Positions 54,275-63,258 of a stretch of 64,000 bases of DNA are shown piece after piece. Where the stretch lies: positions 1-64,000 of the forward strand of contig JACMRL010000010.1 of NCBI GenBank assembly GCA_014376435.1, given 5' to 3'. A program made the translations under genes and the position numbers. Below the pieces are notes generated by a model. That model searched no databases. It saw only the letters and a list, made by a program, of their open reading frames with translations, and was not told the DNA's origin. Origin of the DNA: Bdellovibrio sp. GTDB lineage: Bacteria > Bdellovibrionota > Bdellovibrionia > Bdellovibrionales > Bdellovibrionaceae. How positions within the stretch are numbered: position 1 is the first letter of the stretch; each line of letters begins with the position of its first letter.

Positions 54275-54769
54275 ATGGAATTGACAACACTTCATTTAGC
54301 GAAACAAAACTTTAAATTCTCGTCGGCGCATTTTTTGATTTTTGATGATCATAAGGCCGAAATGCTGCACGGGCATAACTACCAAGTTAAGGTCGATATT
54401 GTTTGCCCACCGGCAGAAGATTTTCCGCAAGACGGGTATTTTATCGATTTTAATGTTTTAAAAAAGCAAATTAAATCGCGCCTTGATCAATGGGACGAAC
54501 ATATTTTATTACCTAGTCAGCATAAAGATATGAAATATAAAATCAGCCTAGACGGAAAAAACTATGAAGTGCATTTCCGTGATCGTTTTTATTCTTTGCC
54601 TTTAAGCGAAGTGATTTGGTTAGAACTGACGAACACCAGCGTTGAACAACTTTCAAGTTTACTGGCCCATGATTTTTTTCACAGCTTTAAAAAAATCGGA
54701 GTCAGGAAAGTGCGCGTGACGGTCGAAGAGACACGTGGGCAAAGTGCCTCCACGCTGGTGAAAGATTAA
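54275..54769 (+). CDS. PTPS-III-type pterin enzyme, candidate FolB bypass
   Basis: A 164-residue PTPS-fold protein that lacks the catalytic Cys: where QueD has C-x3-HGH, this one has AEMLHGHNY, i.e. ExxHGH, the signature of PTPS-III. That family converts dihydroneopterin triphosphate to hydroxymethyl-dihydropterin and so can replace dihydroneopterin aldolase (FolB) in folate synthesis. Zinc His residues (SSAHF, HGH) and the C-terminal VTVEETRGQSAS are kept. It carries an insert around 85-115 compared with QueD. Start has AAAGGA. The pathway is inferred from the motif. Confidence 0.75.
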   Translation: MELTTLHLAKQNFKFSSAHFLIFDDHKAEMLHGHNYQVKVDIVCPPAEDFPQDGYFIDFNVLKKQIKSRLDQWDEHILLPSQHKDMKYKISLDGKNYEVHFRDRFYSLPLSEVIWLELTNTSVEQLSSLLAHDFFHSFKKIGVRKVRVTVEETRGQSASTLVKD

Positions 54770-55789
54770 TTACTGTATTTTCATGCCGCTGGCGACTTCG
54801 TCGGCGGTCAATTCTTCTTTGATTCGGTAACTCCAAAAACAAATTTGCCCGGGCTGTTTAACCCAGCTGTCAACACGGTCTTCAAGGGATTGCGGAATTC
54901 CGTTACAGGAAGTGCTGCCAATGTCGGCGAAGTTTGTAACCTCACTGACTGACCAGGACCAAAAACTTTTTTCCCTTTTTGACCAATTACGGTTGAAGCC
55001 ACTGGCTCCTTTTTGAACTTTTGCAAAAACAATTTGTTCTAAATTAGGGTGCGCTACTTGTTCGCGAGCTCGTAAAATCATGTCCGAATTAGTGATTTTT
55101 ACGATGTAAGAATCACCACCTACTTGATTGGGGGCTACTACAAAATAAGCGGCCTTTACATCTGTCTTAGAAGCTTGCGGGTTAATGAGGAAGGGGCCTT
55201 CCGCGCCGGCACTATTTAAATTAAAACCAGCGTAACGTTGGCTTGCACTGACGCGAAGGTAAGCCCACGCAGTCATTCGCACGGGCGCTTTATAAATATA
55301 TTTAGCCATTGGTTTAAGTGTAACGTTAACGGTACGAATCGTTTCAAATTTTCTATTCAGAAATTCGAAAGTAAATTGATTTGTGCCTGAGTAAAGATTT
55401 TCAACCCACATTTGGGCCTCCGCTAAATCGGACTTACGATAAGTCAAAATTCCACCTTCAAAGTGGTGAGCTGGGTAAATTTTCTTACTACAAATTAATT
55501 GGACTTCGACCAGGCCAGGCGCATTTAAATTCAGAATGCTATAACGCTCATCTGGACTTGTGGTCTTTAAATTAATTTTCATTAGACCTAGAGGCTTAAT
55601 ATTAATTTCACTTTCAGAAACAAATGAACTACGAAATTTTTGTAACCACACACGAAGGTCTGTATTCTGCAAATTTTTAATTTCTAGCTGCCCAGTATCG
55701 CAAGCTTGCGGCCAACGTAGTACTTCCGCTTCGGTAAAAATTGAAACGAATAAGAGACCTAAAATAAAGACCGCTTTTAATTTATTCAT
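54770..55789 (-). CDS. Secreted protein of unknown function
   Basis: About 339 residues with a signal peptide (LKAVFILGLLFVSIFTEAE). The mature protein is beta-rich, with a Cys at WPQACDTG and CSGNTCNGIPQS-like region near the end (GSTSCNGIP, GQICFWSY). Nothing more specific is recognised. The start at 55789 (ATG) is preferred to the TTG at 55798. It ends immediately after the PTPS-III gene, convergent with it. Confidence 0.65.
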   Translation of the reverse strand: MNKLKAVFILGLLFVSIFTEAEVLRWPQACDTGQLEIKNLQNTDLRVWLQKFRSSFVSESEINIKPLGLMKINLKTTSPDERYSILNLNAPGLVEVQLICSKKIYPAHHFEGGILTYRKSDLAEAQMWVENLYSGTNQFTFEFLNRKFETIRTVNVTLKPMAKYIYKAPVRMTAWAYLRVSASQRYAGFNLNSAGAEGPFLINPQASKTDVKAAYFVVAPNQVGGDSYIVKITNSDMILRAREQVAHPNLEQIVFAKVQKGASGFNRNWSKREKSFWSWSVSEVTNFADIGSTSCNGIPQSLEDRVDSWVKQPGQICFWSYRIKEELTADEVASGMKIQ

Positions 55790-55926
55790 GCCTCTCAAAT
55801 CGGGGTAAAAGTGAAGTTACTTAAACCCTAAACAAACAGAATGCATAAACCAGTCCATTCCTGGTCCCCAGTGGGTCGTTTGGCCTAGACTTTTCTCAGT
55901 GTATTTTCATTTAGAAGCCCCTTATT

Positions 55927-55945
55927 GAAAATGATTGTCAATTAC
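55927..55945 (+). promoter_or_regulatory. Fur box upstream of feoAB
   Basis: GAAAATGATTGTCAATTAC matches the 19-bp Fur consensus at 13 positions and lies 52 bp before the feoA ATG. Iron-dependent repression of ferrous iron uptake is expected. Confidence 0.75.
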
Positions 55946-55997
55946 GAGGAGTGGGCTGAAATAAGAAGTTCCTAACCCAGTCTTCTCTAGGAAATGT

Positions 55998-56210
55998 ATG
56001 AAAACGATCATGATCGATAAAATTGAATCGCTAAAGAAAACCCCGTCTTCTGATGCGATCGTGCAAAGATTGTATGAATTAGGTTTACGTCCGGGAGTTG
56101 AAATTAAAATCATCCGCCGAATTTCTTTTGGAACTGTCACCGTGATTGAATATGGTCAAACACGCTTAGCATTAAATGAACAGGAGATGGCATGTCTACA
56201 TGGGCATTAG
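55998..56210 (+). CDS. feoA: Ferrous iron transport protein FeoA
   Basis: A 70-residue SH3-fold protein: LYELGLRPGVEIKIIRRISFGTVTVIEYGQTRLALNE is typical of FeoA. It overlaps feoB by 19 bp (56192-56210), so both are made together. FeoA is thought to assist FeoB GTPase at the membrane. The Fur box upstream indicates iron regulation. Confidence 0.9.
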   Translation: MKTIMIDKIESLKKTPSSDAIVQRLYELGLRPGVEIKIIRRISFGTVTVIEYGQTRLALNEQEMACLHGH

Positions 56211-58081
56211 TCGGTTCTCCGAATGCGGGTAAAACAACTTTATATAATTGGTTAACGGGTGCGCGCGCGAAGACGGTCAATTATCCAGGGGCCACCGTTG
56301 AATATAGTATGGGTCCGCTACGTTCGCAGCTCAGTCAAAAATTTGAAAACTTTCAAGCTACCATCATCGATACACCGGGGATCTATTCTTTAAATCCGCA
56401 ATCGGAAGATGAAAAGGTCACTTACAATACTTTGTTCGATCAAAAAAACTTTCCGCACCAAATTGATGGCGTACTGATTGTGGCAGATGGCACGCAGTTA
56501 AACCGTCATTTAGTTTTAGCCGAGCAATTAAAATCGTCTGGCTATCCAGTGATCTTAATTGTGACCATGATGGATTTACTTGAACAAGAAGGTGCGGTTT
56601 TTAATCAAGAATTACTTAGAAAAAAATTAGATACACCCGTGGTTTTATTCGACGGAATTTTAGGCCGTGGTTTAGATCATATTATTTTACTGATGAAACA
56701 ACCACAGCCCGCAAAATTAGAAATTAAAGCTCCCGTCTGGAGCATTCAAAAACAAGAGCAAATGTTGGAGTGGGCACAGCTTGCGGTGGATGCGGTCATT
56801 GTTAAAAAGAATAAAAGTCATAACAGTGCCTTGAAATTAACTGCAAAGTTAGATCATTTATTTTTACATCCGGTTATTGGGTTAATTATTTTTTTCTTAT
56901 TGATGACTATTTTATTTTCTTCGATTTATTGGCTAGCTGCCCCCGTGATGGAGTTAATCGACGGATTTTTTGGTGCAGCCACCGAAAAAATTACGACGGC
57001 TATGCCGGGGCTGGTGGGTAACTTCTTAGGTGCGGGATTAATGGCGGCGATTGGCGGCGTCGTTATTTTTGTACCGCAAATTTTTATTTTATTTTTAGGA
57101 ATCGGAATTTTAGAAGCAACGGGTTACCTAGCGCGCGTCGGAGCCTTGATTGACCGACCTTTGTCTGCTTTAGGTTTAGGTGGCAGGTCATTTGTTCCAT
57201 TGCTGTCGGGCTTTGCTTGTTCGATCCCGGCGATTATGGCAACCAGAAATATTTCTTCTAAAAAAGAGAAACTAATCGCGCAAAGTATCATACCCTTTAT
57301 GACTTGTTCGGCGCGTTTACCAGTTTACGGCCTGATGATTGGTTTTTTACTAGGAGATAGCCAGCCATTAAAAGCGGGTTTTATCATGGCGCTATTATAT
57401 TTTGGTGCGATTTTAATTGGTGCCCTGGCTTCGAAGATACTTTCAAAAATTATTAAAGGTGAACTTCATTCTCGTTTAATGATGGAGCTTCCATTGTATC
57501 GTCGTCCGAGATTTAGAATTTTACTTTTACAATCTTTGTCCAAATCAAAAACATTTGTTTTCAGAGCAGGTCCAATTATTTTGACTCTAGCTTTGGTGCT
57601 TTGGTTTGGAACAACTTTTCCCCGTCCTCCGGTGGGGGTAGAAATGTCGGCCGCGCAAATTGCATCGCATAGTTACGCGGCGCAATTCGGGCAGGCGATT
57701 GAGCCCGTATTTAAGCCCTTGGGTGTGGATTGGCGCGTAGGCTTTGGATTAATTTCGGCCTTTGCCGCGCGCGAAGTATTTGTTTCATCATTAGCCTTGG
57801 TTTTTAATATTGAAGCTAAAGACGAGGCGCAGACCAAAGGTTTATTAAATGCCATGCGCGAAGCCACTTTTGCTGATGGTTCAAAAGTATTTACTGTGGC
57901 CAGCGTAACGGGAATTCTAATTTTCTTTATGATTGCGCTTCAATGTATATCGACCGTTAGTATTTTAAAGCGCGAAACTGGTTCGTGGAGGCCCGCCATT
58001 TTACAGTTAGTTATTAGTAATTTAGTTGCTTATAGCTTGGCGGCGCTAGTAGTGAACGCGCTAAAAGCCTTCGGTCTTTAG
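56192..58081 (+). CDS. feoB: Ferrous iron transporter FeoB
   Basis: A 629-residue protein: cytoplasmic G domain with GSPNAGKTTLYNWLTG (G1), IIDTPGIYSLNPQSEDEKV (G3), then two GATE-like membrane halves (FVPLLSGFACSIPAIMATRN near 332, and PFMTCSARLPVYGLMIGF near 370, both with the conserved Cys). G domain and membrane part are complete, but the protein is shorter than the 750-780 residues of E. coli type because the linker and C-terminal tail are reduced. GTP-dependent Fe2+ import across the inner membrane. It is the second gene of feoAB. Confidence 0.94.
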   Translation: MSTWALVGSPNAGKTTLYNWLTGARAKTVNYPGATVEYSMGPLRSQLSQKFENFQATIIDTPGIYSLNPQSEDEKVTYNTLFDQKNFPHQIDGVLIVADGTQLNRHLVLAEQLKSSGYPVILIVTMMDLLEQEGAVFNQELLRKKLDTPVVLFDGILGRGLDHIILLMKQPQPAKLEIKAPVWSIQKQEQMLEWAQLAVDAVIVKKNKSHNSALKLTAKLDHLFLHPVIGLIIFFLLMTILFSSIYWLAAPVMELIDGFFGAATEKITTAMPGLVGNFLGAGLMAAIGGVVIFVPQIFILFLGIGILEATGYLARVGALIDRPLSALGLGGRSFVPLLSGFACSIPAIMATRNISSKKEKLIAQSIIPFMTCSARLPVYGLMIGFLLGDSQPLKAGFIMALLYFGAILIGALASKILSKIIKGELHSRLMMELPLYRRPRFRILLLQSLSKSKTFVFRAGPIILTLALVLWFGTTFPRPPVGVEMSAAQIASHSYAAQFGQAIEPVFKPLGVDWRVGFGLISAFAAREVFVSSLALVFNIEAKDEAQTKGLLNAMREATFADGSKVFTVASVTGILIFFMIALQCISTVSILKRETGSWRPAILQLVISNLVAYSLAALVVNALKAFGL

Positions 58082-59872
58082 TTATTTATTTCTTTTATTA
58101 AAATAATACTTACGATACCAAGTAGAAGTTTTTTTCCAAAGAGAAAATAAACTCTCTTCCGGGAACATATTCACGCGAAAGATTTGGTAAGGAGCTTCTT
58201 CTAACTTCAATCCGCCGGTGTCCGTGTTGACGGCATAATCGTAGCCAGCATCAAAGGCGAATGCGGAAGCTTTAGGGCTGGTGATCCCGTAGGTAAATGC
58301 ATAAGTATTAATCGTAATAGCGAATTCTTTTTCTAAGCTATCTTTAGAAGCTTTTAGCTCGTGAAAGGCCTCATCATCCGTCATTTCCGTGATTTTTTTA
58401 TGCGAAAAACCATGCGAGCCAATTTCGAACGCGCTGGTCAGCCACTGCTGCCTTTCGGTTGCACTTATAATTTCGTGAGCCGGTTCATCGCTATTGATAT
58501 CCCATTGATTATCTTTGATTGCCGAATTGGCTAATAAAAATAATTGTGAGCGAAAACCGTATTTTTTTAAAAGTGGAGACGCGTTTTCTAAGTTATCGCG
58601 GTACCCATCATCAAACGTTAAGATCAAAGGTTTTTTCGGAAATAAGCTAAAATCTTTTTCGCCGCGGCGAAATTTCGCTAATTCTGAAAATGTTAAACTC
58701 GTAAATCCGCGTATTTTAAAAAACTTAAGGTGTTTTTCAAAATTTTCTTTCGTTACAAAAATACGATGTTGTGACTCAATTTCAACACTTGGAATTTTGT
58801 GATACATTAATGTCGGGATCCAAGCCGGGTGGTTTCTTAAGAAAAAGGCTGATTCATACAGGCGCATAATTTTTTTACTTAAGTTAGCTAGCGAGAATTC
58901 TTTACTAGCTAAAACCGAAAGAATTTGGGTTTCTTCCCATCTAACCATGACGGCTAAGTCATTAGTAAAAGCTTCCGCGTTTAAAACGGGACCTGTTGAT
59001 TTTAAATTGATGTCACCAAAATTTGATTTAATAGCTTGCGAAAAATTAGCCGGGCGAATTAAGCCGATGTATTCCGCTTCACCGAAAGCGATGGTCGGTA
59101 CTCCGGCAATTAAAGCCTCCATGCAGACGCGGCCGGCGCCGATCACTAAATCATATTGTGCGTAAGTCAGACTGGTTAGTGAAGGAACATGAATTTCGTG
59201 AACTGACTTTAATAAATCAGCCGCTAATTGAAGGTCAGATTTTTTACCGCCGACTAAAGTGATTTCACATTCGCCCGGAACTTGTGACAAAGCCTGGATC
59301 ACTTGTTCCGTACGTTGCTGTTTTGGGCCGGTGGTGCGCCCGATAATCGCAATTTTTTTTACAGCGCCAGCATTTTTCTTCATTTGTAAAAAAAACTGCT
59401 GATCGCTAATGCCATTTGGTAAAACTTTAATTCGCGTTTGCTCATAACCAAAATCTTTAATTAAATGCGAGCTTAAGTTTTCACAGACGGGAATAATAAA
59501 ATCTCCGTACTGATTAAATAATTTTTTTGATACAGACGAATGTTGCTGGCCGTGCACCGTTGAAACTAATCCAACATTCAAACCCACACGCGCCCAGTAA
59601 GCTAATTTAGCCGCCGCCCTCGAGTGCGTATGAATAATTTGAATTTCATTCTTTTTTAAAAAATTTCGAAACCACAGAACGTTTTTATAAAAAACAATTT
59701 TAGATTTCGTTTCAACTTCTAAGCTATGACAAATGGCCGGGGTCGGAAAAAAGAAGCCATTTGAGACTTGAAAAACTTGGTGTTTCGCATTTAATTGCGA
59801 ATTGGCTAAAGTTACGGCGTAAACTTCGGCTCCGGTTAAATGATTTTGCGACAGCAGATGAACAATTTTCAC
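58082..59872 (-). CDS. Glycosyltransferase-polysaccharide deacetylase fusion
   Basis: A 596-residue two-domain protein. The N-terminal 320 residues are a GT4-type glycosyltransferase (SQNHLTGAEVYAVTLAN, IIHTHSRAAAKLAYWA, LPNGISDQQF, GAGRVCMEALIAGVPTIAFGE). The C-terminal 250 residues are NodB/polysaccharide deacetylase: LTFDDGYRDNLENASPLLKKY (about residue 420, Asp-Asp motif), IGSHGFSHKKI (about 485, His motif). No signal peptide is visible, so it is probably cytoplasmic or membrane-peripheral. It could build and deacetylate an amino-sugar polymer in one step; the polymer is unknown. Confidence 0.87.
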   Translation of the reverse strand: MKIVHLLSQNHLTGAEVYAVTLANSQLNAKHQVFQVSNGFFFPTPAICHSLEVETKSKIVFYKNVLWFRNFLKKNEIQIIHTHSRAAAKLAYWARVGLNVGLVSTVHGQQHSSVSKKLFNQYGDFIIPVCENLSSHLIKDFGYEQTRIKVLPNGISDQQFFLQMKKNAGAVKKIAIIGRTTGPKQQRTEQVIQALSQVPGECEITLVGGKKSDLQLAADLLKSVHEIHVPSLTSLTYAQYDLVIGAGRVCMEALIAGVPTIAFGEAEYIGLIRPANFSQAIKSNFGDINLKSTGPVLNAEAFTNDLAVMVRWEETQILSVLASKEFSLANLSKKIMRLYESAFFLRNHPAWIPTLMYHKIPSVEIESQHRIFVTKENFEKHLKFFKIRGFTSLTFSELAKFRRGEKDFSLFPKKPLILTFDDGYRDNLENASPLLKKYGFRSQLFLLANSAIKDNQWDINSDEPAHEIISATERQQWLTSAFEIGSHGFSHKKITEMTDDEAFHELKASKDSLEKEFAITINTYAFTYGITSPKASAFAFDAGYDYAVNTDTGGLKLEEAPYQIFRVNMFPEESLFSLWKKTSTWYRKYYFNKRNK

Positions 59873-59886
59873 CTGTTCAGCTTAAA

Positions 59887-60990
59887 TCAATTTAACGGAA
59901 TATCAATCTCTGCTAAAGGCGAACAAGTCGCTAATGGTACAGCCGGAAATAAAGTCGAAACTTTCCAGTCTTTTTCATAAAGTTCAGACATCTGAGCTTG
60001 AATCTGTGCGTTTTCAAAGATAATGCCTAGCTCACGCGCTTGATTGATCGAGTTCGACGAAAAGTTCTCTGAGCCTAAGAAAAGCGTCTGGTGATCAACG
60101 TTGATGGTTTTAGCGTGGATATAAGGTACATCAACCGTAGCCGGAAACGGCATTCCGCGTACTTCAACACCTAAATCCATTAGCTGTTTTAAATTAGCGA
60201 AAGCGGCGGCGGGTGGCTTACTCATGCCACATTGGGAAGTCAGTAAGCGCACTTTCACATTGCGACCAACGGCGGCCTGCAGCGCTTTTTGAATTGTGGG
60301 TTGCCCCATATTTTCGATCCAAATCTCGATGCTGGTTTTTGCAGAATCAATTAAAGCACTTAGTTTGGCTTCGGAATTAATCGGGCTCCAGACAAGGTTA
60401 GGTTGAGTCAATTCCGGAGTGAAGTTTCCGTGGTTAGCGGCATTATTTAAATCAGAATTAAACACCGCTAAAATTTCGGCCACAATCGTTGGGTTCGTTA
60501 CAAAAACTCCCATATCGCGCATTTCGCTAGAACGAGTGATAAAGTTCATCGTTGAAATAAAAGCGCGCTTCTCGTCGATCACAAACATTTTCCAATGCGA
60601 AATTGTAAAACCATCGCTGGCCGTGACGACTTTAATTTTTGCCGCATTCAACTGGGCAATAATCGCTGAACGTTTTGGATTACTCGTGCAGTATGAATCA
60701 CAAATAATATTAACTGTAACACCGCGGTTTTTTGCCGCAATTAATCCATCTGCGATTTGTTGGCTTGAAATTCCGAAGATACCAACGTGAATACTTTTTT
60801 TCGCGCTATTAAATGCATCGATTAAACTTTGGTGATCTTGATCGGGAGTGACGACGTACTGAACATTCTGTAAGGGCTCAAGGTGATTTAAAAAAGAAGT
60901 TTGGCTAGAGGTAGCAGAAACCGATGCGCAAGATAAACTTAAGACTAAAACAATCGCCGTCGTGGCATTTTTCAAATTCAGCGTTATCAC
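59887..60990 (-). CDS. Secreted phospholipase D-family protein
   Basis: About 367 residues with a signal peptide (ATTAIVLVLSLSCASVSA) and two PLD HKD motifs: SHWKMFVIDEKRAFIST (about residue 133) and YIHAKTINVDHQTLFLGSENFSS (about 293). Such proteins hydrolyse phosphodiesters of lipids or nucleic acids. GTG at 60990 is preferred over the TTG at 61014 because GGAG lies five bases before it. Target, self or prey, unknown. It starts 229 bp from tRNA-Gly, on the other strand. Confidence 0.85.
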   Translation of the reverse strand: MITLNLKNATTAIVLVLSLSCASVSATSSQTSFLNHLEPLQNVQYVVTPDQDHQSLIDAFNSAKKSIHVGIFGISSQQIADGLIAAKNRGVTVNIICDSYCTSNPKRSAIIAQLNAAKIKVVTASDGFTISHWKMFVIDEKRAFISTMNFITRSSEMRDMGVFVTNPTIVAEILAVFNSDLNNAANHGNFTPELTQPNLVWSPINSEAKLSALIDSAKTSIEIWIENMGQPTIQKALQAAVGRNVKVRLLTSQCGMSKPPAAAFANLKQLMDLGVEVRGMPFPATVDVPYIHAKTINVDHQTLFLGSENFSSNSINQARELGIIFENAQIQAQMSELYEKDWKVSTLFPAVPLATCSPLAEIDIPLN

Positions 60991-61161
60991 ATGATCTCCA
61001 TTGCAGGGGTTCAAGAGTTCCGATGAAGACTAATGTCTCTACTCAGTAGGCGCTGTGGCAACTAAAACACAGCGAAAGCGCAAATTTTGCATATCGTGAT
61101 GCGCAAAATGCATAATAAAGTGTGGGGTAAACGGGCAGATCGAACTAGAAAGGGCCTTATG

Positions 61162-61189
61162 TTGACAGATGAAGTGAATTCTTTTAAAT
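61162..61189 (+). promoter_or_regulatory. Promoter of tRNA-Gly
   Basis: A perfect TTGACA, 16 bases, TTAAAT, about 30 bp before the tRNA. Confidence 0.7.
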
Positions 61190-61218
61190 TTTTCGTTCAC
61201 GTTTAAACGCACGTAAGT

Positions 61219-61294
61219 GCGGGAGTAGCTCAGTTGATAGAGCGATGCCTTGCCAAGGCATAGGTCGCGGGTTTGAGTCCCGTCTCCCGCTCCA
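61219..61294 (+). tRNA. tRNA-Gly (anticodon GCC)
   Basis: A full cloverleaf including an encoded CCA: acceptor GCGGGAG / CTCCCGC, D-arm AGCTCAGTTGATAGAGC, anticodon stem ATGCC / GGCAT with loop TTGCCAA, and T-arm CGGGTTTGAGTCCCG. The anticodon is GCC, read as glycine GGC/GGU. Confidence 0.97.
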
Positions 61295-61317
61295 ATTCAT
61301 TAGTTACTGAATTGGAG
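61290..61317 (+). terminator. Hairpin using the tRNA 3' end
   Basis: CTCCAATTCA / TGAATTGGAG, a 10-bp stem with 8-base loop whose 5' arm begins within the CCA end of the tRNA. There is no strong T run. It may help 3' processing or termination. Confidence 0.5.
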
Positions 61318-61390
61318 CTGTGATCCGCATTAAAAAAAATCAAACAGCTCTCAATCGTTAATATCACACGAGATCATCACTCCGCACTAA

Positions 61391-61819
61391 ACATTACTAG
61401 CAAGGTTAAGTGTTCGACAAGCATCTAAAAAATTTAACAGAATCGTAGAGGTACTTAATGGCACCCAGCACAGAGCTCTGTTCAGGACATGGTTTGCTAA
61501 CTTTAAGAATAGAGCGCGGCAGGTTAAAATATTCGATGAAGCCGCTATAAAGTTTATTCGAATTAAAAAAAATCTAAATTTACGTAAATCCTCTGAACTA
61601 TCTTTTAGTCAGATTTCAAAGATTGAAAATGGGCTAAAACCTATAAATTTGGAATTAAGAAATCGAATTATGATCGCTTACGGTTATAGTCCAACAAGCT
61701 TTAAAAATTTGAGTACTGATCCAATAAGGTCAAAGGTTGTACCGATCAGTTACAAGTTAGCGATTCTATTAAATACATTAGAAGAAAGCCAAATCGAAAA
61801 AATATTTACCTATATTTAA
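61391..61819 (+). pseudogene. XRE-family repressor remnant downstream of tRNA-Gly
   Basis: The frame is open for 142 codons without ATG, GTG or TTG before the conserved part, so it is not in the ORF track. It contains AAIKFIRIKKNLNLRKSSELSFSQISKIENGLKPINLEL, a Cro/CI-type helix-turn-helix (the SQISKIENG part is diagnostic), and continues to SQIEKIFTYI. An ATG in another frame at 61459 would need a frameshift to enter it. Best read as a gene broken at its 5' end. Position right after a tRNA suggests a past integration of a mobile element. Confidence 0.6.
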
Positions 61820-62334
61820 ATTTGTATCATTCAGGATCAAGAAATCAATAATAACAAACTAAATATTGGAGGTTCAAATGGACTCGATAAACTTATTCAG
61901 GCTGTAGCAGTGTTAGCAAAAGTTACCAAAGTCGTCGAGGTGATCTATACAGCGCCAAAAAGATTCTTATATTTCATAAATTCTTCTTCAAATGTCTTGG
62001 CAGGCTCTGTACCAGTTCAAATGAATTAAAAGGTCAGATAGGCTCCTCAACTCTCATCAAAGAACAAATTTCGGAATTTTTTGAAAAATCATAGACACTC
62101 ATCGTTGCGTCGTGGATGCCGTCTTACCATCGTAAGGCTATTTCACTTTGGACTAAGGTTTAGCAATCGCGAATGACTACATTAAGCCGCAAAGAATTTT
62201 GTAGCTAAAGTCATGCGCCCTTCCAGCCAGCAGCAAAATTAGCTCTTTAGACCAGTTTCAATCTAAAATTACAAAAAAAATATTTTAAAAAATAGTTTCA
62301 GCTAAACTAGAGGTATCAAAAAGGGGTAAGGGCA
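61820..62334. other. Decayed DNA, no intact gene
   Basis: A short frame follows the XRE remnant in phase (61820-62029; DKLIQAVAVLAKVTKVVEVIY, a helical peptide) and a GGAGG-ATG at 61871-61880 opens only a 9-codon ORF in another frame, as if a base had been gained or lost. From 62030 to 62334 I see no gene. Confidence 0.5.
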
Positions 62335-62889
62335 ATGAAATTAAAAGCAATTGTTGGGGCATTAAGTGTTTTACTTTTAACTCAGATAAGTCTTGGTCAA
62401 GAAGCTGTATTTGAATCTCACTCAAATAATTTTACGGATATTTCCTTACTGCAAATTCCTGAATTTCACCAAGTGAATAAGAATATCTATCGTGGTGGAT
62501 ATCCGCAAAACGGAGATTTAGCTGACTTGTCTAAGCAAGGTATTAAAACCATCATCGATATAGATAACGATTCAACTTTTGCGCAGGATGAACAACGAAT
62601 TGCTGAGAGTTTTGGAATGAAATATATATTTAGTCCCATGTCAGCCTTCAGCGCGCCAGGTAATCAGCAAGTTGATTCGCTCCTAAAGAATCTGCAGGAT
62701 GCTACTTTATTTCCAATATTTATTCATTGTAAACACGGGCAAGATCGCACTGGCGTTATTGTTGGACTTTATCGTTTTCAGGTTGACGGGTGGACGTCGC
62801 GGGTTGCCTATGACGAAATGCTCAAGTTTGGATTTCATCCAATTCTTAAATCACTTGATTCCTATTATAAAAAAAGAACAGCATACTAA
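62335..62889 (+). CDS. Secreted dual-specificity/tyrosine phosphatase-like protein
   Basis: A 184-residue protein with a signal peptide (LKAIVGALSVLLLTQISLGQ). The phosphatase loop IHCKHGQDRTGV (HCx5R; Cys about residue 137) and the earlier IDIDNDSTFAQDEQRIAESFGMKYIFSPMSAF fit DSP-like or phosphoinositide phosphatases of the type found in periplasmic or effector proteins. It would act outside the cytoplasm. GTAAGGGC precedes the ATG. It lies between two decayed stretches. Confidence 0.85.
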   Translation: MKLKAIVGALSVLLLTQISLGQEAVFESHSNNFTDISLLQIPEFHQVNKNIYRGGYPQNGDLADLSKQGIKTIIDIDNDSTFAQDEQRIAESFGMKYIFSPMSAFSAPGNQQVDSLLKNLQDATLFPIFIHCKHGQDRTGVIVGLYRFQVDGWTSRVAYDEMLKFGFHPILKSLDSYYKKRTAY

Positions 62890-63189
62890 TTCAGAGGCGA
62901 TAAGAACCGGAGAACCGAATTTATCTGAGGTTGAGGTTGGGTCAGCATTAGAAAGCGAGAAAGCAAAAAAGTTAAAACACCTACTCTGGGCCTTCCAGCG
63001 CGCGCCTTTTTTAACTAAAAAGCGTTACACGCGGTTATACGTTCGGTTCGAATTTACGTAGATGATTCTATCGATAAAGATATCCGGATTATAAATTTAA
63101 TATTAAAATTTGGCTTTGCAGATACAGCACTCGGAGCTTTTTTTTCGTGCTTAGTACGTTTGAGTGAACTTGATCGACATTTTGCGTAA
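62890..63189 (+). pseudogene. Fragmentary coding remnant
   Basis: After the phosphatase stop, one frame (to 63061) reads ESEKAKKLKHLLWAFQRAPF, and another (63016-63189) reads RIYVDDSIDKDIRIINLILKFGFADTALGAFFSC. Neither has a start and they overlap, so a frameshifted relic is the likely reading. No family recognised. Confidence 0.3.
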
Positions 63190-63207
63190 AAATAGAATCA
63201 CGAAAAA

Positions 63208-63237
63208 ACTTTCCTGAATATTTCTATCCAGGAAAGT
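63208..63237 (-). terminator. Terminator of the Gly/Pro-rich secreted protein
   Basis: Nine-bp stem ACTTTCCTG / CAGGAAAGT with an A run on its left, i.e. a T run on the minus strand after the stop of the gene at 63259. Confidence 0.7.
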
Positions 63238-63258
63238 GAATGAATTTTCTAAATCAGA

